From NCBI GenBank assembly GCA_903916135.1, contig CAIWVT010000467.1, positions 1 through 10,113 of the forward strand: a stretch of DNA of 10,113 nucleotides, given 5' to 3'. This stretch comes from an uncultured bacterium (GTDB lineage: Bacteria > Bacteroidota > Bacteroidia > Bacteroidales > CAIWKO01). Each line of letters begins with the position of its first letter. Within the stretch, counting starts at the first letter, position 1. This document shows, piece after piece, positions 1 through 7,080 of this stretch. The notes beneath the pieces were generated by a model. That model was not told where the DNA came from. It saw nothing but the letters and a program-made list of their open reading frames with translations, and did not search any database. The position numbers were made by a program, and so were the translations under genes.

Positions 1-128
1 ACAAAGGCACAAAGGCACAAAGGCACAAAGGCACAAAGGCACAAAGGCACAAAGGCACAAAGGCACAAAGGCACAAAGGCACAAAGGCACAAAGGCACAA
101 AGACGCAAAGGCACAAAGGCACAAAGAT
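1..128. repeat. 8-bp tandem array, unit ACAAAGGC, 16 copies
   Basis: Sixteen consecutive 8-bp units fill the left edge. Units 1-12 (1-96) are perfect. Unit 13 ends in AC, unit 14 starts with G, unit 15 is perfect, and unit 16 (121-128) ends in AT. Decay is therefore confined to the right-hand side, and the array may continue to the left of the window. No gene is visible here. The stretch 129-256 that follows is AT-rich and holds only short TCTAAA-type echoes. No function can be assigned from sequence; slipped-strand expansion is the likely origin. Confidence 0.97.
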
Positions 129-256
129 GCATATTACCCTATATTCTAATGGTCTAAAGTCTAAAAATCTCATATTCTCCTTACCTCCGTGCTTCCCTCC
201 AATATCTGCCCAAAAATAAAAATAAAAAAAATATTCCCACATACATGTTTTTCGTG

Positions 257-264
257 TAATTTTG
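257..264 (+). promoter_or_regulatory. Bacteroidota-type -7 promoter element for the 742-aa gene
   Basis: TAATTTTG is a perfect match to the Bacteroidota TAnnTTTG -7 element. It ends 21 bp before the ATG at 286, which would give a short A-rich leader. No good -33 TTTG partner is visible about 19-20 bp upstream, so the call rests on the -7 match and its position. Confidence 0.5.
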
Positions 265-285
265 TAAATCAAAAAAAACATCCTT

Positions 286-2514
286 ATGAAAAAAAAGCAT
301 CGCGGTCTCAAAATCCTATTGTGGATATTGGTGTCCCTATTAGTTATCGTTGGTAGCATTGCCGCCTATATTTATTTCTCCGAATCGGGCAAACGCAACG
401 CGCTCACCTTGGTGCCCAAAGACGCCATCTTCATCATCGAAACCTCGAACCTGACGGATGCGTGGACCACGCTAAGCGAAAGCAAAATGTGGAAACATCT
501 GTTGGGCAGTCCCAAATTCGACAAAATCAACCAAAGCGCCCTCCAATTGGATTCGCTAATCAAAGGCAACACGACGCTCAACATGTTGTTTGCCGACCGC
601 CAACTCGTGATTGCCTCCCACATGACCACCGACGCGGACTACGATTTTGTGTTTGCCGTTGATTTGAAAAAGGCTTCGAAAATCGCTTTCCTCAAAAATT
701 ATATCAAAGATGTGGTGAGCTATTTCGACTATACGATGACCTCCCGCACTTTCGAAAACACCGAAATCCTTCAGCTTCGCAAAAGCTACGCCACCGAGGT
801 GCTTTCTATTTGTTTTGTTGATAATATCATGGTCTGCAGCTATTCGCCCCTGCTCATCGAGAAATCTATCCATCAAAAAGACAGCGAATATTGGACCAAA
901 AATCCGCAGGTGCGTTTCGTCTCCACCGAAATAAAAGGCAACAAACTCTTCAATTTTTATATGAATTTCAGCCAATTCAACAATTATTTGAGATGTTTTA
1001 TGGATGAAACCTCGTCCATTGCCCAATCTATCAGCACCAATTTGCGCTTTTCTGCCTTCAATGTCACCTTCGACAACGAGAAACTGCAATGGGATGGCTA
1101 CACGAGCGTGAACGACAGTTTGCCGTCTTATTTCAAAGCCTTGGCAGATGTGGCGCCCGGCAAATGGAAAGCATACGAGGTGGTTTCGGACAAAGCCGCC
1201 CTCTATGTTTCGATGAGTTTCAGCAGTCAGCAAACGTTTTTCGACAAATTGAAAACGGTGTTCAAATCCGACGACACCACCAAGGCGCAAGACTATGAAA
1301 AAACCATCAAAAAGGTGGAGAAATATCTGAAATTGAATCTCGAGGACGATTTCTTCGGATGGATAGGCAGCGAAATTGCGTTTGTGAAACTGCAGCCTTC
1401 GCCCAATGCGCGCGAGGACGACGCCATCGCCCTGATACATGCCTCCGACATCGAACAGGCAAAGGCAAGCATGGACAAAATCACCAAAAAAGTGAGACGC
1501 AAAACCCTCGGCATGATAAAATTTAACGACACCGAATATAAAAACTTCACCATAAAATATCTCGAATACGGATGGTTTCTCAAGTTGTTTTTCGGCAAAT
1601 TGTTCAACAAATTCGACAAACCGTATTATACCATTATGGAAGATTATGTGGTGTTTTGCAACTCGCCAAGCTGCCTGATGGATTTGATAGACGACTACAC
1701 GGTGGGCAAAACCCTCTCCCACAACGCCGATTTTATGAAGTTTTTGGACAATTTCGACTCCAAAGCCAACATGTCGGCTTTTGTGCAGATGCCAAAAATC
1801 TATTCCCATTTATATTATTATTCCAAAAATGAGAATCGCAAAGGGATAAAAGACAACAAAGATGTCATTTTAGGGTTCACCCGTGTGGGGTTTCAATTGG
1901 TTTCTGACGATGGCATGTTCAAAACGAAACTTTATGCCGATTTCAATGCCGATGCGGGTTTCGACAATGATTTGGAGAACATCGAATCGGCTGCCGAGGA
2001 TATTTATCTCTACGAAATTGATTCGGGCAAATTCAAAGTGGAGATTCCGCCCACGATGATGCAAAAGACGGGACCCTACAAAGTGTATTATGCCGACAGC
2101 ACCACCATCAAAGCCGAAGGTCGCCTGCTCGACGGGAAGCCTGTCGGGCTGTGGCGTAGCTATTTCGAAGATGGCAAAATCATGAGTGCTGTGACCTACA
2201 CCGACGGCATGGCAAACGGCATAGCCATGTTTTATTTTGATTTAGACAAACAGACCACCCGCGTGGAATTGACCTTCGAGGATGATAAAATTGTGGACGT
2301 GTATCGCGAGTTCTACGAAAACGGAAACCGCAAAGCGATGCTGAAATTTGAGCGGGGTTTGCCCGATAGCGATGCCGAATTTTATTACGACAGCGGCGTG
2401 CTGAAAATAGAAGGACAATACAAACAAGGCGTGAAACAAGGCAAATGGAAACATTTCACCGAAACAGGCGAGTTGGTGGATAAGGAGAAATGGAAGAAAG
2501 GACAGGTGAGATGA
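286..2514 (+). CDS. Membrane-anchored DUF3352-like protein with C-terminal MORN-type repeats
   Basis: This 742-aa protein starts with a basic N-terminus and one membrane segment (residues 8-30), so it is probably anchored in the inner membrane with its bulk in the periplasm. The body resembles DUF3352 proteins: a segment around 40-55 (ALTLVPKDAIFIIETSN) and another at 345-368 with the family-like pattern of a Leu-rich helix, then DDFFGWIGSEIAF. From about residue 600 the protein changes to YwqK/MORN_2-like repeats, with typical G-x-W-x-x-Y-x-x-D/N-G cores near 621-630, 673-680, 695-704 and 719-728. The role of either part is not established, and I do not assign one. The ATG at 286 is supported by the promoter at 257-264 and the membrane segment directly after it. 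Sampled GC is high for the window (33/60 at 421-480). The TGA stop lies in the first unit of the 9-bp array that leads to nadD. Confidence 0.85.
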   Translation: MKKKHRGLKILLWILVSLLVIVGSIAAYIYFSESGKRNALTLVPKDAIFIIETSNLTDAWTTLSESKMWKHLLGSPKFDKINQSALQLDSLIKGNTTLNMLFADRQLVIASHMTTDADYDFVFAVDLKKASKIAFLKNYIKDVVSYFDYTMTSRTFENTEILQLRKSYATEVLSICFVDNIMVCSYSPLLIEKSIHQKDSEYWTKNPQVRFVSTEIKGNKLFNFYMNFSQFNNYLRCFMDETSSIAQSISTNLRFSAFNVTFDNEKLQWDGYTSVNDSLPSYFKALADVAPGKWKAYEVVSDKAALYVSMSFSSQQTFFDKLKTVFKSDDTTKAQDYEKTIKKVEKYLKLNLEDDFFGWIGSEIAFVKLQPSPNAREDDAIALIHASDIEQAKASMDKITKKVRRKTLGMIKFNDTEYKNFTIKYLEYGWFLKLFFGKLFNKFDKPYYTIMEDYVVFCNSPSCLMDLIDDYTVGKTLSHNADFMKFLDNFDSKANMSAFVQMPKIYSHLYYYSKNENRKGIKDNKDVILGFTRVGFQLVSDDGMFKTKLYADFNADAGFDNDLENIESAAEDIYLYEIDSGKFKVEIPPTMMQKTGPYKVYYADSTTIKAEGRLLDGKPVGLWRSYFEDGKIMSAVTYTDGMANGIAMFYFDLDKQTTRVELTFEDDKIVDVYREFYENGNRKAMLKFERGLPDSDAEFYYDSGVLKIEGQYKQGVKQGKWKHFTETGELVDKEKWKKGQVR

Positions 2515-2586
2515 AGTGCCTAAAGTGAACTAAAGTACTTGAAGTATTTAAAGTGCCTAAAGTATTTAAAGTGTCTAAAGTACTTA
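2514..2586. repeat. 9-bp tandem array, unit AAGTNNNTA-like, 8 copies
   Basis: Eight degenerate units such as AAGTGCCTA, AAGTATTTA and AAGTACTTA run head to tail; the second unit is 10 bp. The first unit begins with the last base of the upstream TGA stop (2512-2514). Because the unit is 9 bp, it stays open in the nadD frame and reads as alternating Lys-Tyr-Leu and Lys-Cys-Leu. That creates a false N-terminal extension of nadD from a TTG at 2539. No promoter-like TAnnTTTG is visible in this gap. Confidence 0.9.
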
Positions 2587-2601
2587 CAAAAAAAATTAAT
2601 A

Positions 2602-3189
2602 ATGCTAAATACACCTAAGAAAACCGGTCTCTATTTTGGTTCGTTCAACCCGATACATATTGGGCATTTGGCGATAGCCAATTATATGTTTGAGTTTACC
2701 GATTTGGATGAAATTTGTTTTGTGGTGTCGCCCCACAATCCGCTCAAGAGCAAGGACAGCTTGTTGGCAAATCATCATCGCTATGCTATGGCGGTGCGCG
2801 CCACCGAGGATTATTATCCTTTTCAGGTATCGAATGTGGAGTTCAAGCTTTCGCAACCGTCTTACACCATCAACACCTTGACCGTGTTGAGCGAAAAGTA
2901 TCCCGAAAAGCAGTTTGTCCTCATCATGGGCTCCGACAACCTCAACAGCTTCCACAAATGGAAAAACTATGAAGTTATCCTGAAACTCTATTCGCTGTAT
3001 GTTTATCCTCGCCGAGGTTCGGATGGCGGCGACTTAAAGAATCATCCTGCGGTGGAATGGATTGACGCCCCACTGATGGAAATCTCCTCAAGCTTCATCC
3101 GCAATGCCATCCACCAAAAGAAAGACATACGCTTCTTCCTTCCCGAAAAAGTGTTTGCTTATATTGATGAGATGGGGTTTTATAGATGA
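2602..3189 (+). CDS. nadD: Nicotinate-nucleotide adenylyltransferase (NadD)
   Basis: NadD transfers AMP from ATP to nicotinate mononucleotide, forming deamido-NAD in cytoplasmic NAD biosynthesis. The 195-aa product has the usual family length. Residues 13-22 (GSFNPIHIGH) are the nucleotidyltransferase GxFxPxHxGH motif. Residues 87-93 (SYTINTL), 110-120 (GSDNLNSFHKW) and 161-167 (ISSSFIR, the C-terminal ISSTxIR-type motif) are all typical. I chose the ATG at 2602 because the motif then starts about 12 residues in, as usual. The reading frame opens earlier, at a TTG at 2539, but that part only encodes the 9-bp repeat. The gene follows the 742-aa gene by 87 bp on the same strand with no visible promoter or terminator between, so shared transcription is possible. 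Confidence 0.95.
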   Translation: MLNTPKKTGLYFGSFNPIHIGHLAIANYMFEFTDLDEICFVVSPHNPLKSKDSLLANHHRYAMAVRATEDYYPFQVSNVEFKLSQPSYTINTLTVLSEKYPEKQFVLIMGSDNLNSFHKWKNYEVILKLYSLYVYPRRGSDGGDLKNHPAVEWIDAPLMEISSSFIRNAIHQKKDIRFFLPEKVFAYIDEMGFYR

Positions 3190-3197
3190 TTGGGGGG

Positions 3198-3244
3198 TTG
3201 TTGGATGGTTATATTGTTGAATTGTTCTATTGTCTTATTGTTGT
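3198..3244. repeat. TTG-rich 8-bp degenerate tandem repeat
   Basis: From 3213 to 3244 four 8-bp units follow each other: ATTGTTGA, ATTGTTCT, ATTGTCTT, ATTGTTGT. A more degenerate part (TTGTTGGATGG) precedes them from 3198. The repeat sits directly after the nadD stop (3189) and is open in the frame of the next gene, giving an artificial Leu/Ile/Val-rich N-terminal extension. It is a second example in this window of an intergenic tandem repeat read into an ORF. Confidence 0.75.
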
Positions 3245-3282
3245 TAGCAGCAATATGTAAAAAACCTACCTTCTTCCTTTTA

Positions 3283-3816
3283 TTGACAAAGAAAAACATT
3301 CTATTATTTTTTTTCGTGTTCTTGACACTAAATCTCTATAGCCAAAGAAAAACCTATTATAAATCAGTTCCATCATCATTTGGACTAATAGTTGGACATC
3401 AGGGTTTTTCAAGTAATTTATTTGAAACGGGATTAGCATATGATATTGGTGGTAAATTGCTTTTTTCAGGTTTAAATGCAAAGGTTCTCCATAAAATTTT
3501 GAGACCACATTTACTCATTTATGGAAGCTATCAATTTGACCCATTTAAGAAAATAAATGGGACTACTTTCGGAATATCATTATCGGGGTTAGTAGTTTAC
3601 GGAATAGATTTCAATTATTATTACAAAGAAAACTACTTTTGGGGATTTAGACCTTCAATTGGTATTGGAATTTGGGGATTTGAAATACTATATCGATACA
3701 ATTTCAAACTTGCGGGTGACAAAAAAATGGGAGTTTCCGGACATTTGTTCTCTTTAAGATATTATCTTCCAATAATTGTAAAATCAGATGGAAAGTTCAA
3801 ATTTGGCACTAAATAA
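3283..3816 (+). CDS. Small secreted protein, probably an outer-membrane beta-barrel
   Basis: I do not recognise the family. From the TTG at 3283 the product is 177 aa and begins with a good Sec signal peptide: M-T-K-K, a Leu/Phe-rich core, then LNLYSQ with probable cleavage near residue 20. The mature part is rich in Gly, Tyr and Phe and alternates short hydrophobic strands (for example YGIDFNYYYKENYFWGF and FEILYRYNFKL), as in small outer-membrane barrels. The frame is open back to 3190, and an ATG exists at 3205. The residues before 3283 come from the TTG-rich repeat and would put a second hydrophobic stretch before the signal peptide, so I prefer 3283. The stop is doubled (TAATAA). GC is about 32% in sampled lines (38/120 at 3361-3480) against about 50% in nadD, which suggests recent acquisition or relaxed constraint. 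Start confidence is moderate. Confidence 0.7.
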   Translation: MTKKNILLFFFVFLTLNLYSQRKTYYKSVPSSFGLIVGHQGFSSNLFETGLAYDIGGKLLFSGLNAKVLHKILRPHLLIYGSYQFDPFKKINGTTFGISLSGLVVYGIDFNYYYKENYFWGFRPSIGIGIWGFEILYRYNFKLAGDKKMGVSGHLFSLRYYLPIIVKSDGKFKFGTK

Positions 3817-3935
3817 TAAGATGAAATATAAATATTGTCTTTGGATGCACGCAGCAAGACTGCTAATTGTTAGGAATAGTTTGTAAATAAACCTGAAACT
3901 CGAACCTATAGCCAATTCGTAATTCGCCAATTCGT

Positions 3936-3962
3936 AACCTGTCCCGTACACGCAGTGTCGGG
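3936..3962 (-). repeat. Hairpin element, copy 1 (inverted match to 9497-9523)
   Basis: Read on the minus strand, as in the exporter transcript, this is CCCGACAC-TGC-GTGTACGGG followed by ACAGGTT. The arms pair with one bulged A. The same 27 bp recur exactly, in inverted orientation, at 9497-9523 after the C25 protease gene. Both copies have the same orientation relative to the gene they follow, which suggests an mRNA 3'-end element. There is no U-run after this copy, so a classical intrinsic terminator is not supported here. Confidence 0.85.
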
Positions 3963-3988
3963 GTTCGTAGAGGTAAAGAACTACGAAC
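3963..3988 (-). terminator. Hairpin overlapping the exporter stop codon
   Basis: GTTCGTAG (3963-3970) and CTACGAAC (3981-3988) form a perfect 8-bp inverted repeat around a 10-nt loop. On the minus strand the first arm contains the TAG stop of the exporter gene (3983-3981), so the stem forms at the very end of the coding region. The 27-bp hairpin element follows directly. Two hairpins in a row could end or protect the transcript, but no U-tract follows, so the terminator role is an inference. Confidence 0.4.
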
Positions 3989-4886
3989 TCGAACCTCGTT
4001 TCCGCACATAATTCACCATAAACACCCCAAGCAAGATTATCATTATCCAAAACAGATAGATAAATTCAAAAGGCTCGCCATCTTCTATGCCCCAAAAGAC
4101 AGCTACTATGGGCATCATATAGGTTACCGAAGCGGCAAAAAGTACGCCTGAAGTTTTGATAAGCATATTATACAATATGACAGCAATGGCTGTACCGAAA
4201 ACTCCAAGAATTGAGATATAACCAAGGGATGAAACCGCTTTGGGGTTGGTTTGTAACACCGTGACAAAATCGGTAGCGAAAAACAAATAACACAAAGCGG
4301 GGATGCCGATAGCCAAAAACGCAAAGGAGGTGATGGTGATGGCGTCGGTTTCCTTAAGAAATCTTTTAATAACATTGAGGTTTACGGCATACATCAGCGT
4401 AGCCACAATAATATAGATGCCATGACTGAAATTAAATTCTAAGGTTTTGTTACCGCTGATGCTCATCAAACCCACCGTTCCTGCCAAACCTATGATGACG
4501 CCCGCCACATTATACCATTTTGCTTTATATTGAAAAAACATCAAGCCCACGATAAGCGTAAACAAAGGGGTTAGCGAATTTAATATGCCTGCAAACGAAC
4601 TGTCAATACCCGTTTCTGCCTGAGCAAACAAAAACGCAGGAACTCCATTGCCCACGATGCCCACGATGGCTAACAATCCAAATTTCTTTAGCGTGACTTT
4701 CTTGATGGATTTGAAAGCAAAAGGCAATAGAAAAATACAGGTGATGGAAATCCGAAGCAACGCCAATTGCAAAGGGGAATAGCCCTCGAGTCCGCGCTTA
4801 ATTAATATAAACGAACTTCCCCATGTCAACACTAAAAATGAAAGAATAACCCAACTCAGAACCGACAAACCGGTTTTAATTTTCAT
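3981..4886 (-). CDS. DMT-superfamily (EamA family) transporter
   Basis: A 301-aa inner-membrane protein, almost entirely hydrophobic, with about ten membrane segments arranged as two EamA domains (roughly residues 12-140 and 155-292). Typical signatures are TWGSSFILIKRG (21-32) in the first helix and its loop, NSLTPLFTLIVG (103-114) closing the first half, and SVTYMMPIVAVFWG (253-266) at the matching place in the second half. Length is normal for the family. Members export amino acids, sugars or other metabolites; the substrate cannot be read from sequence. The ATG at 4886 lies 46 bp after the yidC stop on the same strand, so transcription with yidC is likely. The last residues (RKRGSSS) are encoded within the repeat cluster, and the stop lies in a hairpin, so the natural C-terminus may have been remodelled by repeat insertion. 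Confidence 0.92.
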   Translation of the reverse strand: MKIKTGLSVLSWVILSFLVLTWGSSFILIKRGLEGYSPLQLALLRISITCIFLLPFAFKSIKKVTLKKFGLLAIVGIVGNGVPAFLFAQAETGIDSSFAGILNSLTPLFTLIVGLMFFQYKAKWYNVAGVIIGLAGTVGLMSISGNKTLEFNFSHGIYIIVATLMYAVNLNVIKRFLKETDAITITSFAFLAIGIPALCYLFFATDFVTVLQTNPKAVSSLGYISILGVFGTAIAVILYNMLIKTSGVLFAASVTYMMPIVAVFWGIEDGEPFEFIYLFWIMIILLGVFMVNYVRKRGSSS

Positions 4887-4932
4887 GTGCCCCTTTCATA
4901 AGAATCTACGTGTGCTTTTTTCTTTACAGGAT

Positions 4933-6894
4933 TTATTTCTGAGAATAACCGCGCTTTTTTGCCATCTCTTCCAAACGTTTTTGGAATCCCGAATTCTTTG
5001 CAGGTTTCTTTCTGTTTTCTTGAATGCGTGCATGAATTTTATCTTCATTGACAAACTTTCTGAACAACCACATCTGTAAGAAGGTAATCAAATTTGCCAA
5101 CAGATAATAATAACTCAAGGCAGATGCAAAATCATTGAAGAACCCTAAAAACATCACAGGCATAGCATACATCACAAATTTCATCCCGGGTTGGCTATTG
5201 GTGCCCATCATCTGATTGTTCAATTTGGTATAAATGATAGTTGAAACCGTCATCAACAGGGTGAACAAACTTATATGGTCGCCATAAAACGGTATGTTGA
5301 AACCAAAATTATAGATGGAGTCATAACTCGACAAATCGGTTGCCCACAGGAAACTCTCCTGCCGCAATTCGATAGACGCCGGAAAGAACCTATACAAAGC
5401 AATAAGAATCGGCATCTGCAACAGCATCGGAATGCAGCCCGCCATAGGGTTGATGCCCGCCTTTTTGTATAATGCCATCGTGGCTTGTTGTTTTTTCATG
5501 GCATCTTCCTTCTTCGGGAATTTGGCACCAATTTCGTCCACTTCAGGTTTCAATACGCGCATACGTGCCGACGACATATATGTTTTGTACGCAATAGGGA
5601 GAAGAATTATTTTCAAAATCAAGGTGAGAATTAGAATGATGATACCATAATTCATGCCCGTTTTGCTCAGCAAATTGAATACGGGGATAACTGCCCAACG
5701 ATTGATCCATCCAAGAATATACGGAGAACTCCATCCCAAAGGAATTTGTCGCTCTAAATCCAAGTTGTATTTTCGCATGGTTTTATAATGATTCGGACCA
5801 AAATAAAACGCCATCGGATAACTCAGTTTATCTGAATTGCTAAATGGCAAAGTGAGCGAAGTTGTCAAGGTTTTTAAATACCCAGGGAAAAGGGTGTCTT
5901 TACTTGTAGCCGTTTCGATATTTGCCGTTGAGAAACTGGTGTTCGAAATAAGTGTTGATGTAAAAAACTGTTGTTTAAACGAAACCCATTTGATGTTTGG
6001 CAATTTAACTTTCTTATCATCTTTAGATTCTTTCAAAAAATCAACATCATCTGCCGAAGGCTTAAAATAAACGGTGGTGTTCAACAATTCGTTCTTATGA
6101 CTTTTTTCCTGCTGCCTTAAATCTAATTTCCAATCAAAAGCTAAATAGGTGCTATTGGCATCAACAATCTGTTGCATTTTCACAAAGTTGACAGTAAAGT
6201 GCATCATATAGTTGTCAGAATTGATGCTATACAGAAACTCGATATAATTATCGGTGTGTTTCACACTATCATTCACATTGGGGTATAAACGCATGGCAAA
6301 TTGTATGGAATCTTTGCCGCTTATGGCTACAGAATCCTTCCCTTGCAAGGATTGATTATAAAAATACGGACTGAAAAACAATCCCGAAGTATTCATAAAC
6401 TTATAATCTGATTGAAATGTGAGATTATAATTTGAAGAATCCGTATTGAAAAGTATCAGCGGCTTTTTATCAAAGGTTTTATATTTCTTTAATTCAACAT
6501 AAGAAATACCGCCACCTTTAGCAGCAAACTTTATTTTTATCAAATCCGTTTCAATCACGGTGTGTTTGTTTTCACCTTTGACGGAAGCAGAAAACTTTCC
6601 AAACGTACCGTTTATATTTGTTGAGTCTTTAGCGGTTGAATCTTTTTTTGGAGCGATTGATTCTTTTGTCGGTGATTTTGAAGCAGAATCTTTAACTAAT
6701 GCTGCATTTTTATTTAATGCAGCTTTAATAGAATCGTTAATGAAATTTTGTTTCTGTGCTATAAAAGCAGAATCTTCTTGTTTTCTTTTCTTGAGAATTT
6801 CTTCTTTTGATGGGGCTGTGAGCAGGCTGTAGCCTATAAGAATTCCAAATATAATTACAATTCCCAGTATGGTATTAATAGTTCCTTTATTCAT
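4933..6894 (-). CDS. yidC: Membrane protein insertase YidC
   Basis: YidC inserts and folds inner-membrane proteins, alone or with SecYEG. The 653-aa product has the Gram-negative layout: a first membrane helix (about 7-25), a Lys/Asp/Ser-rich linker (30-110), a beta-rich periplasmic domain (about 110-380) and the conserved 60KD_IMP insertase core (about 390-615). The core shows SSARMRVLKPE, in which Arg446 matches the hydrophilic-groove arginine (Arg366 of E. coli). It also has KKAGINPMAGCIPMLLQMPI (477-496), close to the family pattern NPLGGCxPxLxQMPI. The C-terminal tail is basic, as expected for ribosome contact. The frame is open to 6975, but I chose the ATG at 6894: the first helix follows at once, and a promoter element at 6923-6930 lies inside the longer version. 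The exporter gene follows 46 bp downstream. Confidence 0.97.
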   Translation of the reverse strand: MNKGTINTILGIVIIFGILIGYSLLTAPSKEEILKKRKQEDSAFIAQKQNFINDSIKAALNKNAALVKDSASKSPTKESIAPKKDSTAKDSTNINGTFGKFSASVKGENKHTVIETDLIKIKFAAKGGGISYVELKKYKTFDKKPLILFNTDSSNYNLTFQSDYKFMNTSGLFFSPYFYNQSLQGKDSVAISGKDSIQFAMRLYPNVNDSVKHTDNYIEFLYSINSDNYMMHFTVNFVKMQQIVDANSTYLAFDWKLDLRQQEKSHKNELLNTTVYFKPSADDVDFLKESKDDKKVKLPNIKWVSFKQQFFTSTLISNTSFSTANIETATSKDTLFPGYLKTLTTSLTLPFSNSDKLSYPMAFYFGPNHYKTMRKYNLDLERQIPLGWSSPYILGWINRWAVIPVFNLLSKTGMNYGIIILILTLILKIILLPIAYKTYMSSARMRVLKPEVDEIGAKFPKKEDAMKKQQATMALYKKAGINPMAGCIPMLLQMPILIALYRFFPASIELRQESFLWATDLSSYDSIYNFGFNIPFYGDHISLFTLLMTVSTIIYTKLNNQMMGTNSQPGMKFVMYAMPVMFLGFFNDFASALSYYYLLANLITFLQMWLFRKFVNEDKIHARIQENRKKPAKNSGFQKRLEEMAKKRGYSQK

Positions 6895-6922
6895 ATAAAT
6901 TGCATTTCTGATAATTAGCGTG

Positions 6923-6930
6923 CAAAGATA
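6923..6930 (-). promoter_or_regulatory. Bacteroidota-type -7 promoter element for yidC
   Basis: On the minus strand this reads TATCTTTG, a perfect TAnnTTTG match, followed by GC. It ends 28 bp before the ATG at 6894, giving a leader of about 20 nt. This supports 6894 rather than 6975 as the yidC start. The -33 region is AT-rich with no clear TTTG. Confidence 0.6.
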
Positions 6931-7031
6931 ATTGAAATATTGGACATAATCTCTATGAATTCGTAATCTGTTCATAAGGTTAAATAATGGTTAATGAATG
7001 TGGGTGTATTAAAAAAGGTAAATAATGTGCG

Positions 7032-7039
7032 TACATTTG
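7032..7039 (+). promoter_or_regulatory. Bacteroidota-type -7 promoter element for the C25 protease
   Basis: TACATTTG is a perfect TAnnTTTG match, followed by GCTTG. It ends 41 bp before the ATG at 7081. Together with the element at 6923-6930 it defines a divergent promoter pair in the 186-bp gap between yidC and the protease gene. The -33 region (about 7009-7013) has no strong TTTG. Confidence 0.6.
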
Positions 7040-7080
7040 CTTGTTTTTTCGCAATCTCTATTCATTAATCAATAAAAATC

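Larger units (their letters stand above)
3896..3996. repeat. Nested repeat cluster at the convergent gene ends
   Basis: This cluster lies between the barrel-like gene (plus strand) and the exporter gene (minus strand) and runs into the latter. A 12-bp sequence GCCAATTCGTAA occurs at 3911-3922 and 3926-3937. An 11-bp sequence AACTCGAACCT flanks the cluster at 3897-3907 and 3986-3996, and the right copy encodes the last residues (Arg-Gly-Ser-Ser-Ser) of the exporter. The hairpin elements at 3936-3962 and 3963-3988 lie between these flanks. The rest of the gap (3817-3895) shows nothing I can name. Confidence 0.8.

Noticed and set aside
556..1809. 417-codon open frame on the minus strand
   Set aside because: It lies wholly opposite the 742-aa gene, which has a membrane anchor, promoter and recognisable domains. 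The antisense product is rich in His, Phe, Val and Gly, as expected for the reverse of a high-GC coding frame, and has no recognisable motif.
3817..3895. Possible integron attC site around GCAGCAAGACTGCTAATTG, since the preceding gene is AT-rich and cassette-like
   Set aside because: GTTAGGA does not fit the GTTRRRY core at its last base, and no matching RYYYAAC partner is present after the stop codon of the gene.
4887..4932. Terminator between yidC and the exporter gene
   Set aside because: No stem followed by a T-run can be drawn on the minus strand in these 46 bp, so a shared transcript is the simpler reading.
6895..6975. 27-residue N-terminal extension of YidC
   Set aside because: The extra residues are unlike any YidC N-terminus, the first membrane helix follows the later Met directly, and a perfect -7 promoter element lies inside the extension.
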